Part shown: one piece after another, positions 26,567 through 34,993 of the stretch
Position numbering within the stretch: position 1 is the stretch's first letter
How the letters are laid out: each line of letters opens with the position of its first letter
From: an uncultured Pseudomonadota bacterium
GTDB lineage: Bacteria > Myxococcota_A > UBA796 > SXON01
Reading direction: 5' to 3'
Assembly: GCA_903885375.1 (NCBI GenBank)
Contig: CAISIK010000025.1
Location: 1-47,735, forward strand
Length of the DNA: 47,735 nt
Notes under the pieces: generated by a model
The model's input: only the letters and a program-made list of their open reading frames with translations
Databases searched by the model: none
Told to the model about the DNA's origin: nothing
Translations under genes and position numbers: made by a program

Positions 26567-27904
26567 ATGCGCGCGGCCCGGCAGCCTGGGTTCGAAGGGG
26601 GTCCCGGCGCATCGCGGCGCCTCCTGGTGGTGGGCATGGCGAGGAGCGGCCTCGCCGCTGCGGGTCTCGGTCTGGCCCAGGGCTGGCAGGTGCGCTGCAC
26701 CGATCGCCGCCCGGATGCTGCGCGGGTGCCCGGCACCGAGGCCACCTACGGGGAGCACCGCCTCGACGAGTTCCTCGGCGCCGACTGCGTGGTGGTGAGC
26801 CCAGGTGTGCCGGCCTCGATGCCGGAGCTCGTCGCGGCGATGGCCGCCGGCGTGCCCGTGGTGGGCGAGCTGGGGTTCGCCTCCGCCTACCTCGACTGCC
26901 CCATCCTCGCGGTGAGCGGCACCAACGGCAAGAGCACCACCACGCACCTCCTCGCGCAGCTCTGCGAGCGCGCCGGCTGGCGCACCTTCGAGGGCGGCAA
27001 CATCGGCCGACCGCTCAGCGAGGCCGTGGGTCGGCCGCTCGACGTGGCGGTCGTGGAGGTGTCCTCCTACCAGATGGAGCTGCCCGGGCGGTTCCGTCCG
27101 CGCGCCGCTGCCATCCTCAACCTCACGCCCGACCACCTCGAGCGGCACGGCACGATGGAGAACTACGGCGCGCACAAGTGCCGCATGTTCGCGCGGATGG
27201 GCCCCGACGACGCCGCGATCGTGCCGGCGGGGGATGCGCGGCTCCGGCGGCTTGCGGACGAGCTCCCCGGGCGGCGGCTCCTGCTCGGGGGAGCGCCGGG
27301 CGTGGAGCTGGTGGGCGACCGGCTCGTGCTCCGCGGCGTGCATGACCCGGGCGAGGTGTCGCTCGCCGGCTTCGCGCTCGCGGGGCGGCACAACCGCGAG
27401 AACCTCGCTGCTGCCGTGCTCCTCGCGGTATCGGCGGGCCTGTGGCGGGCCGACCTGCAGGTGGCCGGGCTCGGTGGGCTGCCGCACCGCATGGAGGTGG
27501 TGCACACGAGCGCAGCCGGCGTGGTCTTCATCAACGACAGCAAGGCCACCAACGTGGAGAGCGCGCTCGCCGCGTTCGAGGGGCTCCCGGGGGCCTTCGT
27601 GGCGCTGGTGGGCGGCAAGGGCAAGGCCGGCGCCCACTACGACGCGCTGGCCGGTCCGCTGCGGCGAGCTCGCGCGGTGCTGTGCTTCGGCGAGGAGGGG
27701 CCGCTCATCCACGCGGCGCTTCGTCGGAACGAGGTCGCTTGCGAACTCGTGCCCACGCTCGCCGCCGCCCTCCCCCACGCCGCCGCGCTCGCCCACCCCG
27801 GCGATGCCGTGCTCCTTTCGCCCGCCTGCGCGTCGTTCGACGAGTTCCGCGACTTCGAGCACCGCGGCGCGGTCTTCGCCCAGCTCGCGCGCGGGCTGGG
27901 GTAG
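26567..27904 (+). CDS. murD: UDP-MurNAc-L-alanine:D-glutamate ligase MurD
   Basis: 445-residue Mur ligase adding D-glutamate. Seen: LLVVGMARSGLAAAGLGLAQG (N-terminal Rossmann-like domain), VVVSPGVPASMPEL, VSGTNGKSTTTHLLAQL (P-loop), GGNIGRPL, VEVSSYQMEL, NLTPDHLERHGTMENY, FINDSKATNVESALAA, LVGGKGK and LLSPACASFDEF. The ATG at 26567 follows AGGTCGGGGCG and lies 9 nt after mraY; the first 15 or so residues precede the homology and an internal start is possible. It ends the plus-strand part of the cluster; ftsW, which usually follows, is on the other strand. Confidence 0.96.
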   Translation: MRAARQPGFEGGPGASRRLLVVGMARSGLAAAGLGLAQGWQVRCTDRRPDAARVPGTEATYGEHRLDEFLGADCVVVSPGVPASMPELVAAMAAGVPVVGELGFASAYLDCPILAVSGTNGKSTTTHLLAQLCERAGWRTFEGGNIGRPLSEAVGRPLDVAVVEVSSYQMELPGRFRPRAAAILNLTPDHLERHGTMENYGAHKCRMFARMGPDDAAIVPAGDARLRRLADELPGRRLLLGGAPGVELVGDRLVLRGVHDPGEVSLAGFALAGRHNRENLAAAVLLAVSAGLWRADLQVAGLGGLPHRMEVVHTSAAGVVFINDSKATNVESALAAFEGLPGAFVALVGGKGKAGAHYDALAGPLRRARAVLCFGEEGPLIHAALRRNEVACELVPTLAAALPHAAALAHPGDAVLLSPACASFDEFRDFEHRGAVFAQLARGLG

Positions 27905-27947
27905 CGCCGGCCGCGGCCGGGCGTGGCTCCTTTGAACCGCCCGCCGG

Positions 27948-28727
27948 CTACCCCCGCCCCCCGGCCTCCGTCCGACCTCCGCCGCCGGTGACGCGCCGCC
28001 AGATCCGTACGTCGTCGAACACGGGCCGCCAGCAGAGGGCGAGCAGGAGAACGGCGAGGACCGTCGTCACCTTGTACCCGATCATCTTGAAGCCGCTCGC
28101 CCCCGCGAGGCCCCCGACCGCGAACGCCGCCACCAGCGCGGCGTGCAGCTTCAGCTTCGCGGCCTCCGTCGCCGCGAAGGTTCCCGCCGGCGACAGCCGC
28201 GCGTGCAGCAGCGTGCCCAGCTCGATGCCGAGGTCGGTGAGCAACCCGGTCACGTGCGTCGTGCGGATGACCGCGTTGGAGATGTGGGTGATCACCGCGT
28301 TCTGCAGGCCCATCAGGAAGCACAGCAGCGCCACGGTGACGGGGAGAACGAGGACGCTCGCGGCGCCAGAGGCCCCGAGCCCGCCGAAGACCAGCAGCAG
28401 CAGCGCCTCGAGCACCAGTGGAAGGGCGTGGCGACTCCGGAGGTGCCGACGCCGACCCCAGCCCACGATGAGCGCCGTGGTCACCGAGCCGGCCACGAAC
28501 ATGGCGACGCTGAGCGCAGCGGCGGCCGCGAGGCGCACATTCCCGAGCACGAGATGGTCCGCAATCGAAGACACCATCCCGGACATGTGGGAGGTGTACT
28601 GGCCCACCGCGAGGAAGCCGCCCGCGTTCGTCGCGCCGGCCACGAACGCCAGGATCACGCCGAGGCGCCGGTCTGCCTCCGGGCTGTGTCGATCCCGGGC
28701 GAGCGCGCGCGCGATCGTCACCAGCAT
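27948..28727 (-). CDS. DUF1275 (YoaK-like) membrane protein
   Basis: 259-residue membrane protein of the DUF1275/YoaK family, function not established. The family pattern is clear: LAFVAGATNAGGFLAVGQYTSHMSGM near residues 26-51 and GLQNAVITHISNAVIRTTHVTGLLTDLG near 139-166. About six or seven hydrophobic helices; the C-terminus is a Gly/Arg-rich cytoplasmic tail. It converges on murD with a 43-nt gap and stands alone on its strand. It marks the start of the segment that separates the two halves of the dcw cluster. Confidence 0.85.
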   Translation of the reverse strand: MLVTIARALARDRHSPEADRRLGVILAFVAGATNAGGFLAVGQYTSHMSGMVSSIADHLVLGNVRLAAAAALSVAMFVAGSVTTALIVGWGRRRHLRSRHALPLVLEALLLLVFGGLGASGAASVLVLPVTVALLCFLMGLQNAVITHISNAVIRTTHVTGLLTDLGIELGTLLHARLSPAGTFAATEAAKLKLHAALVAAFAVGGLAGASGFKMIGYKVTTVLAVLLLALCWRPVFDDVRIWRRVTGGGGRTEAGGRG

Positions 28728-28830
28728 CCTGGCGGGAACGCGCGTTTTCGGTTGATCTTCACCTCATGGGGGATAGCTGGCGGGCGGGGGATGCGCCAGA
28801 TCCGCGGCGGGGCCGGCCCGCGGGCCCCCC

Positions 28831-30075
28831 TCAGGGCAGCGGCGCCACCGCCAGCCCGATCGACGACCCCGTTCCGTCGGCCCCCGTGTACCACATCCAC
28901 AGCTCGTTCCCGACGACCAGCAACGACGAGCCGAGCACGGCCTGCTGCTCCCATTCCTCGCCGGCTGCGCGCAGGACGGGGGCGGTCGCGGCGTGCCAGT
29001 GGAGGCCGTCGAGGCTGGTGGCCCAGCCCAGGGCGAAGTTCCCGGAGCCGCCGCCGCTGTAGCTCATCACCCAGCGCTCGCCGACGCGGATGACCTCCGC
29101 CGACTTCACCACGCCTGCCTCCCAGTTCGCCTCGGTTCCGCCGGTGAGGATGGGGTTGTGGCAGTACCGCGCCCAGCCGCGGCCATCGTGGCTGTAGGCG
29201 TACCCGATCTGTTGGCCGCCGGTGGAGTACCAGAGGTGCCAGATGCCGTCGGCATCGCGCTGTACGCTGGGGTGCGCCACGGCCTGCCCGGCCCACTCGA
29301 CTTCGGACTCCGACCACGAGAAGACCGGCCCGCCTTCGAGCGGCGCGACCACCAACGGGTCGGTGCCGGTGGCGAGGCCGATGCCGAGGTTGCCGTCGGC
29401 CTCCTTGCGACCGTCGTAGTACAGCGACCAGCCTTCGTCGGTGGCGACGAGGTTCGGCGCGTTGACGGCGAACTGGTTCCAGCTCCCTTCGCTGCCTGCG
29501 GTGAGGAGCGGGTTGCCCTCGGCGCGCGTCCACACGAGGCCATCGGGGGAGGTGGCGGCGCCGATCACGTAGTCACCATCGGCGCGGCCGGCGTACCACA
29601 TGGCGTAGCCATCTGCGGTGGCGGCCACGGAGGGAAGGGCCGCGGCGGTGGCATCCCACGCGCCGGGCTCGCCGGGGAGGAGCACCGGGCCACGGCCCAC
29701 CCGTTCGAACGCGGGCGTCCAGGCCACGGCGGTGTCGGTGTCCACCGGGCGGCTCACGCCGTCGAGGGTGCCGAAGGGGCGGATGTCGAGCGCGATGTCC
29801 GCCGTGAGGTCGCCCGCGTGCATGGTCACGACGGGCGCGCCCGCCGGGGCGCCCGTGCCGCACACCTGCACCTTGCCGAGGGGGCTGGTGCGCAGGCTCG
29901 TGCCGAACGCCACGCCCTCGATGCTCGCCGATACGGACTCGCCGGCGAGGGGCTCGCCGGCCCCGTCGAGCAGCTCCGCGAGCACGCAGGCGCGGCGGCA
30001 CTCGTCGGCCGGCTCCGTGCTCAGGGTGAGGGTGGGCTCGCCTTCGACAGCGCAGGCCACGAGAAAGAACCACAT
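28831..30075 (-). CDS. Lipoprotein with GH43/GH32-like beta-propeller repeats
   Basis: 414-residue predicted lipoprotein with a very short signal, MWFFLVAC, giving a lipobox Cys at residue 8. An N-terminal Ig-like part (LTLSTEPADECRRACVLAEL) precedes repeats of about 50-60 residues, each carrying a W-x-S-x-D-G-x-x-W or Y-Y-D/Y-S-G pattern: GYAMWYAGRADGDYVIGAAT, GWSLYYDGR, GIWHLWYSTGG, and WVMSYSGGGSGNFALGWATS. This resembles the five-bladed propellers of GH43/GH32-type glycosidases and related sugar-binding proteins; the catalytic acids cannot be assigned by eye. Divergent from the CotH gene with a 72-nt gap, suggesting shared control. An antisense frame extending to 31797 is rejected. Confidence 0.68.
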   Translation of the reverse strand: MWFFLVACAVEGEPTLTLSTEPADECRRACVLAELLDGAGEPLAGESVSASIEGVAFGTSLRTSPLGKVQVCGTGAPAGAPVVTMHAGDLTADIALDIRPFGTLDGVSRPVDTDTAVAWTPAFERVGRGPVLLPGEPGAWDATAAALPSVAATADGYAMWYAGRADGDYVIGAATSPDGLVWTRAEGNPLLTAGSEGSWNQFAVNAPNLVATDEGWSLYYDGRKEADGNLGIGLATGTDPLVVAPLEGGPVFSWSESEVEWAGQAVAHPSVQRDADGIWHLWYSTGGQQIGYAYSHDGRGWARYCHNPILTGGTEANWEAGVVKSAEVIRVGERWVMSYSGGGSGNFALGWATSLDGLHWHAATAPVLRAAGEEWEQQAVLGSSLLVVGNELWMWYTGADGTGSSIGLAVAPLP

Positions 30076-30134
30076 CGGGGGGCCGGGGTGCGCGCGGAAC
30101 GTACTCGATCGGCAGCCGGCCCGCCGTCGGCGGT

Positions 30135-30147
30135 TATCGTACGGCGC
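30135..30147 (+). promoter_or_regulatory. Possible -10 box of a leaderless cotH-like transcript
   Basis: TATCGT at 30135-30140 is followed by exactly 7 nt and the ATG at 30148, the TAnnnT-N7-ATG spacing of leaderless transcripts. No Shine-Dalgarno precedes this ATG. No good -35 box is visible, so support is limited. Confidence 0.3.
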
Positions 30148-31851
30148 ATGAAGGCTCTCCTGCCGTGGCTGCTCGCCTGCACCCCGGAGCCCCCCGTGGA
30201 GGGGGGCGAGCCCGAGGATACGGCGGCTGTCGCGAGGGCAGCGTGGGAGCTCCCCGGGTCGGGGCCGGCGGCCGACCCCACCGATGCGCTCTTCGATGTC
30301 GGCGCCGTGCACACGATCGCGCTCACCATGCCGGCCGAGGCCTGGGCCGACATCCAGGGCAACCCCTGGGCGGAGAGCTGGTACGAGACCGAGTTCGCCT
30401 TCGTTTCCGGCAGCACGGGAGAGGGCGTGGAGCTCGGCGGAGTGGGCGTGCGCGCGTTCGGCGCGGGGAGCGAGATTGCCGGCAAGCCCGCGCTCAAGCT
30501 CAGCTTCGATCGCAGCGTGGAGGGCCAGCGCTTCTTCGGCCTTGAGCAGCTCAAGCTCGACAACAGCTCGCAGGACGCCGGGTACATGAACGAGCGCATC
30601 GGCACGGGCGTGCTCCGCCGCATGGGCATTCCTGCGGCGCGCTCCGGCTGGGTGGACGTGACCGTGAACGGTAGCCACGCCGGCTTCTTCGTGCTGCTCG
30701 AAGCCATCGACGACCGTTTCCTCCGGCGGTGGTACGCCAACGCGGAAGGGCCGCTCTTCGGCATGATCAGCGGCTGGTACTCGCAGGGGCTCAACCCCTT
30801 CCCGGTGGGGTACGGCGACCCGCTCACCTGGTACGACACCCAGACGGCCGTGGAGAGCGATGGCAGCGAGCTGGCCGAGGCCGTCGAGCGCCTCGCCTCG
30901 GGCACCGACGCCGAGGTGGCCGAAGTGCTCGACCTCGACGAGTTCCTCCGAGTGGGCGTGGCGCGCAGCGTGATGGGCGGCATCGACACCTTCTCGGGCG
31001 ATGGCAACAACTTCTACCTCTACGTGAACGAGGGGCGCCTCTCCCAGATCCCGTGGGACCTCGACGCCGACCTCGGCTACCCCTGGGCGTTCAGCCTCGC
31101 GATGGCGGTCGACCCCCGCGCCCCGTGGCTCACCTCGCCCTGGAGCACCAACCCCATCACCGGCGCGCCGTACACCGACCCCGTCCTCACCCGGCACCTC
31201 GCGATGGGCGCCGACCCGGACGCCATCGTGGTGGAGATGCTCGACGGCGCCTTCGCCTTTGAGCTCGTGGATGCCGAGATCGTGGCGTCGGCCGCGCTCA
31301 TCGAGCCCTACGTCCAGGCCGACGTGCTCGGGTACGGCCCCAGCTTCGGCCCGCGCATCGCCGACATGCGCATGTTCGTGCACCAACGCTCGAGCCGTCT
31401 CGCCGGGCACGACGTGGCCGACTGCGACGAGCCCGACGACGGCAGCCTGCCCATCTCCGCGCTCTCCCCCACCGGGAGCGTAGGCTGGGGCGAGCTCCTC
31501 GTGGATGCCACCTACTGGGGCCCGGGGTTCTCGGTCGGCGGCGAGCACGCCTGCGGCGGGGTCTTCGCCCACGCGCCGAGCACCGTCACCATCGAGGTCC
31601 CCGCGGGCATGGACACGCTCACCGGGAGTGTCGGCGCGCAGGACTGGGTGCAGGTGTGCGGCAACGGCATGACCTTCGAGGTGTGGCAGGCGGGCACGCG
31701 CCTCTGGGCGAGCGGCGTGGTGAACAACTACGACCCGCCGCTCTCGTTCGGCGAGGTCGCCGTCGAGCCCGGCCGCGTCGAGCTCATCGCGGGACACAAC
31801 GGCGAGTACAGTTGCGATACCGCGGCCTGGATGGACGTGCGGGTGCGCTGA
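30148..31851 (+). CDS. CotH-kinase-family lipoprotein with NPCBM-like C-terminal domain
   Basis: 567-residue exported protein. MKALLPWLLACTPEPP is a short signal with lipobox LLAC (Cys about 11), followed by an acidic linker. Residues about 50-380 are CotH-like: LKLSFDRSVEGQRFFGLEQL, LKLDNSSQDAGYMNERIG, GFFVLLEAIDDRFLRRW, and IPWDLDADLGYPW, corresponding to the metal-binding PWDxD motif of the spore-coat kinase CotH. CotH proteins are atypical kinases that phosphorylate proteins. From about 434, GGVFAHAPSTVTIEVP, LTGSVGAQD and TFEVWQAGTRLWASG fit an NPCBM/NEW2 carbohydrate-binding domain. It probably acts at the cell surface. Starting at 30148; divergent with the beta-propeller lipoprotein. 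Confidence 0.82.
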   Translation: MKALLPWLLACTPEPPVEGGEPEDTAAVARAAWELPGSGPAADPTDALFDVGAVHTIALTMPAEAWADIQGNPWAESWYETEFAFVSGSTGEGVELGGVGVRAFGAGSEIAGKPALKLSFDRSVEGQRFFGLEQLKLDNSSQDAGYMNERIGTGVLRRMGIPAARSGWVDVTVNGSHAGFFVLLEAIDDRFLRRWYANAEGPLFGMISGWYSQGLNPFPVGYGDPLTWYDTQTAVESDGSELAEAVERLASGTDAEVAEVLDLDEFLRVGVARSVMGGIDTFSGDGNNFYLYVNEGRLSQIPWDLDADLGYPWAFSLAMAVDPRAPWLTSPWSTNPITGAPYTDPVLTRHLAMGADPDAIVVEMLDGAFAFELVDAEIVASAALIEPYVQADVLGYGPSFGPRIADMRMFVHQRSSRLAGHDVADCDEPDDGSLPISALSPTGSVGWGELLVDATYWGPGFSVGGEHACGGVFAHAPSTVTIEVPAGMDTLTGSVGAQDWVQVCGNGMTFEVWQAGTRLWASGVVNNYDPPLSFGEVAVEPGRVELIAGHNGEYSCDTAAWMDVRVR

Positions 31852-31923
31852 CCACGCAGCGTGCGCCCCGACCCGGGCGCGCGGGAGCGCGCGGCGTTGC
31901 CCGCAGCCCCCGAGGTGTCCGCT

Positions 31924-32859
31924 TTACTTGATCCCGGGCTTGAAGTCGGGGACCCAGCACCGGGCCCCGCGCAGGAGCCGCTCCACGAGGTCCTCGAAGG
32001 AGATGCCCACCTGGCCCGCTGCCATGGGCGAGAGCGAGGTCTCGGTCATGCCGGGGAGGGTGTTGATCTCGAGGAACCAGGGCGTGCCGGCGGCGTCCAC
32101 GATGAAGTCAGCGCGGGCCACACCGGCGAGGCCGAGGAGATCGTAGGCGGACTTCGCGTACTTCTGGGCGGTGGCGGCCACTTCTGGTGGGATGGGCGCG
32201 GGCACGAGGTAGCGGGTCTTGCCCTTCTGGTACTTGGCTTCGAAGTCGAAGAACTCGTTGAGCGGCTCGATCTTCACCACCGGCAGGGGCTCGCCTTCGA
32301 GCACGGCCACGGTGATCTCGTAGCCCTCCACGAACTGCTCCAGGAGCACGTCGCCGGCGAAGTCGAGGCAGTAGAGCAGGCCCGCTTCGAGCTCGCCCGC
32401 GTCGTGGCACTTGCGGATGCCGAGCGTGCTGCCGCCCTCCGGCGTCTTCACCATCACGGGGTAGGTGATGTCGGCGGGGAACTCGTCGCCGCGGCGCCAC
32501 ACGCGGTCCTGCGCCATGGCGATTCCCGAGGTGGCGAGGATGCGCTTGGTGGCGATCTTGTCCATGGCGATGGCGCTGCCGCGTACGCCGCTTCCCGTGT
32601 AGGGGATGCGCATCACCTCCAGCAGACCCTGCACGCAGCCATCCTCGCCGAGGGGCCCGTGCAGCGCCAGCCAGGCGTGCGTGATGCCGCTCGCCACGAT
32701 CTGTGCGGGGAGATCGCGTCCCACGTCGATGTCCACGGTGTTCCAGCCGCGGCTCCGGAGCGCGGCGCTCACGGCGGCCCCCGATTTGAGGGAGATGGGG
32801 CGCTCGGGCGCGATGCCGCCGAGGAGAACGCCGATCTTTGCGGTTTGTTTGTCGGTCAT
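31924..32859 (-). CDS. ddl: D-alanine--D-alanine ligase
   Basis: 311-residue ATP-grasp enzyme making D-Ala-D-Ala for MurF. Seen: IGVLLGGIAPERPISLKSG (usually GGxSxExxVS), LALHGPLGEDGCVQGLLEVM, PYTGSGVRGSAIAMDK, YPVMVKTPEGGSTLGI, VLLEQFVEGYEITVAVL, GLAGVARADFIVD and FLEINTLPGMTETSLSPMAA. The ATG at 32859 overlaps the murB-like stop (TGATG) and is preceded by GGGAGG; two GTG codons just upstream are less likely. Last gene of the ftsW-murC-murB-ddl operon. Confidence 0.96.
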   Translation of the reverse strand: MTDKQTAKIGVLLGGIAPERPISLKSGAAVSAALRSRGWNTVDIDVGRDLPAQIVASGITHAWLALHGPLGEDGCVQGLLEVMRIPYTGSGVRGSAIAMDKIATKRILATSGIAMAQDRVWRRGDEFPADITYPVMVKTPEGGSTLGIRKCHDAGELEAGLLYCLDFAGDVLLEQFVEGYEITVAVLEGEPLPVVKIEPLNEFFDFEAKYQKGKTRYLVPAPIPPEVAATAQKYAKSAYDLLGLAGVARADFIVDAAGTPWFLEINTLPGMTETSLSPMAAGQVGISFEDLVERLLRGARCWVPDFKPGIK

Positions 32860-33614
32860 CACCACCTCCCGGCCCGCCCGGGGGCCACCAGTCGTTCGTC
32901 GAGTTCAAGTCCCGTCGCCACCCGCACCCGTTCGCGAACGGCCTGCATGAGGAGGCGAAGTTGTTTGGGGGTCGCTTCGCCCCGGTTCACGAGCACCGCG
33001 GGGTCGTCTTCGGCGAGCGCGGCGTCGTAGAGGCGGACCTCGCCCAGCTTCGCCTTCCGCAGCGTGGCGCGCAGGTCGGTGCGCTTGCCGGGCTCCACGA
33101 AGGCGGTGCCGGCGCGTGTGGGCTTCACCGTGACGGCCGGGTTGAGCGTGACCTGCACGGGCAGCGCCTTGGCTTCCGGGGGGCAGCCCTCCACCACCTC
33201 GAAGCCGCGCCCCCGAAAGCGGCGCGTGCTCACCACGGCGGGGAGCAGCCATCCATCAAGCAGGGCATCCCCGACGGTTCCGCCCGCGTGACGCATCACC
33301 GCCCACTCGGCGCGGATCGCGAGCTGGGCCAGGGGCACCGACGCGCCGACGACCCAGTGGCTGCCGGCAGGTTCGAGGGTCTCGAACGCGGCGCCGAGGC
33401 GGAGCGCCAGCCCGGGGAGGCCGCCTTCGGGCGGCAGGGCGTCGGCGAAGGGGCTCACCAGCCGGACCGCCAGCTTCTCGGCCCGCGCGGCCCGGATCGT
33501 GGCCACGAGCTCGCCTTCGTCGGACACCTCCACCCAGCGCTCGAACGTGCCGGGGCACGCGCGCAAGGGCAGGTGCCGCGCAATGGGCTCCAGCTCGCGG
33601 ACGCCGGGAGACAT
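32859..33614 (-). CDS. murB: Highly divergent, short MurB (UDP-N-acetylenolpyruvoylglucosamine reductase-like)
   Basis: 251-residue protein in the exact murB position between murC and ddl, coupled to both by TGATG. Homology is weak but readable: an FAD-domain-like N-terminus (VSDEGELVATIRAARAEKLAV), WVVGASVPLAQLA, HAGGTVGDALLDGW where MurB has IPGTVGGA, and a clear C-terminal pattern RAGTAFVEPGK, VLVNRGEATPKQLRLLM and VATGLELDER. MurB normally has ~300+ residues, a GxGSN flavin loop and an AGSxFKNP Ser. Here the GxGSN loop is replaced by LVSPFADALP, and the proton-donor Ser position is Thr170. Glu240 matches the conserved C-terminal Glu. It may be an active but reduced MurB or a degenerate one. 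Confidence 0.68.
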   Translation of the reverse strand: MSPGVRELEPIARHLPLRACPGTFERWVEVSDEGELVATIRAARAEKLAVRLVSPFADALPPEGGLPGLALRLGAAFETLEPAGSHWVVGASVPLAQLAIRAEWAVMRHAGGTVGDALLDGWLLPAVVSTRRFRGRGFEVVEGCPPEAKALPVQVTLNPAVTVKPTRAGTAFVEPGKRTDLRATLRKAKLGEVRLYDAALAEDDPAVLVNRGEATPKQLRLLMQAVRERVRVATGLELDERLVAPGRAGRW

Positions 33615-34993
33615 CAGGCGTCGGACAGGTGCGCGGCGAGCGACGCGCAGAGGCGGTTCACATCGCCCGCGCCGAGGGTGATGACCACGTCGCCGGGGCG
33701 CACGGTGTCCACGAGGAGCTCCAGCGCATGGTCGAGCGAGCGGGCGGTTTGCACGCTGCGGTGCCCACGCTCGTGGAGACCGTGCACCAGCGCTTCGGCC
33801 GAAGCGCCCTCGATCGGCTCCTCGCCGGCCGCGTAGACCGGCAGCACGATCACCACGCCGGCGCCGTGGAAGCTCTGGCAGAACTCGTCGCGCAGGGCCG
33901 CCACGCGCGTGTAGCGGTGGGGCTGGAACACGGCCACGATGCGCCGGCCTTCGTAGCCCTCGGACGCCGCCGAGAGCGTGGCCTGGATTTCGACCGGGTG
34001 GTGGGCGTAGTCATCGACGATGAGGATGCCGCCCACGTCGGCGCGCTGGCTGAAGCGCCGGTCCACGCCGCCGAAGTTCTCGAGACCGGTCTGCACCTGC
34101 GAGAAGGGGATGTCGAGCTCCATGGCCACAGCCGTAGCCGCCAGCGCGTTCAACACGTTGTGGCGGCCGGGCTGGTCGAGGTGCAGCTCGCCGAGCTCCT
34201 CGCCATGGCGCCACACCCGGAAGCGCAGGGAGCGGCCCTCCTGCCGGATGCGATCGGCGCGGTACTCCGCCTGGGCGCCGAGGCCGTAGGTGAGGTAGCG
34301 GCGGCGCAGGCGCGGGAGGATGCGCTGAACCACGGGATGGTCGAGGCACAACGCGGTGAACCCGTAGAAGGGCACCTTGTTGGCGAAGGCCACGAAACCA
34401 TCCATGAGGCGGTCGAAGTCGCCCCAGTGTTCGAGGTGCTCCGGATCGATGTTCGTGATGATGGCCACGGTGGGATCGAGCAGGAGGAAGCTGCCATCGC
34501 TCTCGTCGGCCTCCGCCACGAGGTACTCGCCCGTGCCGAGGTGGGCGCTCGAGCCGAACGTGTCGAGCTTGCCGCCGATGACCACGGTAGGGTCGAGGCC
34601 GCTGCGGTGGAGGAGCATCGCCACCATCGAGGTGGTCGTGGTCTTGCCGTGCGAGCCGGCCACGCCGATGCCGTACTTCATGCGCATCAGCTCCGCGAGC
34701 ATCTCCGCGCGGGGGATGACGGGCACCTTGGCGGCGTGGGCGGCGATTACCTCCGGGTTGTCGTCGAGGACGGCGGTGGAGCGCACCACGACGTCGACGC
34801 CATCGACGTTCTCGGCCCGGTGCCCGAGCACCACGGTGGCGCCGAGGCCGCGGAGGCGGGTCACCGCCGCGCTCTCCTTCTGATCGCTGCCAGAGACGGC
34901 GAACCCCATGTTCACCAGCACCTCGGCGATGCCCGACATGCCCGAGCCGCCGATGCCGATGAAATGAACGCGGCGGACCTTGCCCCGGAACAT
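33614..34993 (-). CDS. murC: UDP-N-acetylmuramate--L-alanine ligase MurC
   Basis: 459-residue Mur ligase adding L-Ala to UDP-MurNAc. Seen: VHFIGIGGSGMSGIAEVLVN, SGSDQKESAAVTRLRGLGA, VVVRSTAVLDDNPEV, GVAGSHGKTTTTSMVAMLL (P-loop), AEADESDGSFL, ITNIDPEHLEHWG, VDRRFSQRA, VDDYAHHPVEIQATL and FQPHRYTR. ATG at 34993 overlaps the ftsW stop; its own stop overlaps the murB-like ATG (TGATG). murG, which normally sits between ftsW and murC, is absent, and the overlap shows there is no room for it. Confidence 0.97.
   Translation of the reverse strand: MFRGKVRRVHFIGIGGSGMSGIAEVLVNMGFAVSGSDQKESAAVTRLRGLGATVVLGHRAENVDGVDVVVRSTAVLDDNPEVIAAHAAKVPVIPRAEMLAELMRMKYGIGVAGSHGKTTTTSMVAMLLHRSGLDPTVVIGGKLDTFGSSAHLGTGEYLVAEADESDGSFLLLDPTVAIITNIDPEHLEHWGDFDRLMDGFVAFANKVPFYGFTALCLDHPVVQRILPRLRRRYLTYGLGAQAEYRADRIRQEGRSLRFRVWRHGEELGELHLDQPGRHNVLNALAATAVAMELDIPFSQVQTGLENFGGVDRRFSQRADVGGILIVDDYAHHPVEIQATLSAASEGYEGRRIVAVFQPHRYTRVAALRDEFCQSFHGAGVVIVLPVYAAGEEPIEGASAEALVHGLHERGHRSVQTARSLDHALELLVDTVRPGDVVITLGAGDVNRLCASLAAHLSDA

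Noticed and set aside
27902..27947. Bidirectional terminator between murD and the DUF1275 gene
   Set aside because: GTAG...CCGGC and GCCGGCTAC can pair only imperfectly and no T-run follows on either strand.
28831..31797. A 988-residue open frame on minus spanning the antisense of the CotH gene
   Set aside because: Only its last 414 codons match a sensible protein; the rest is the GC-rich shadow of the CotH gene, with low-complexity Gly/His/Arg/Val composition.
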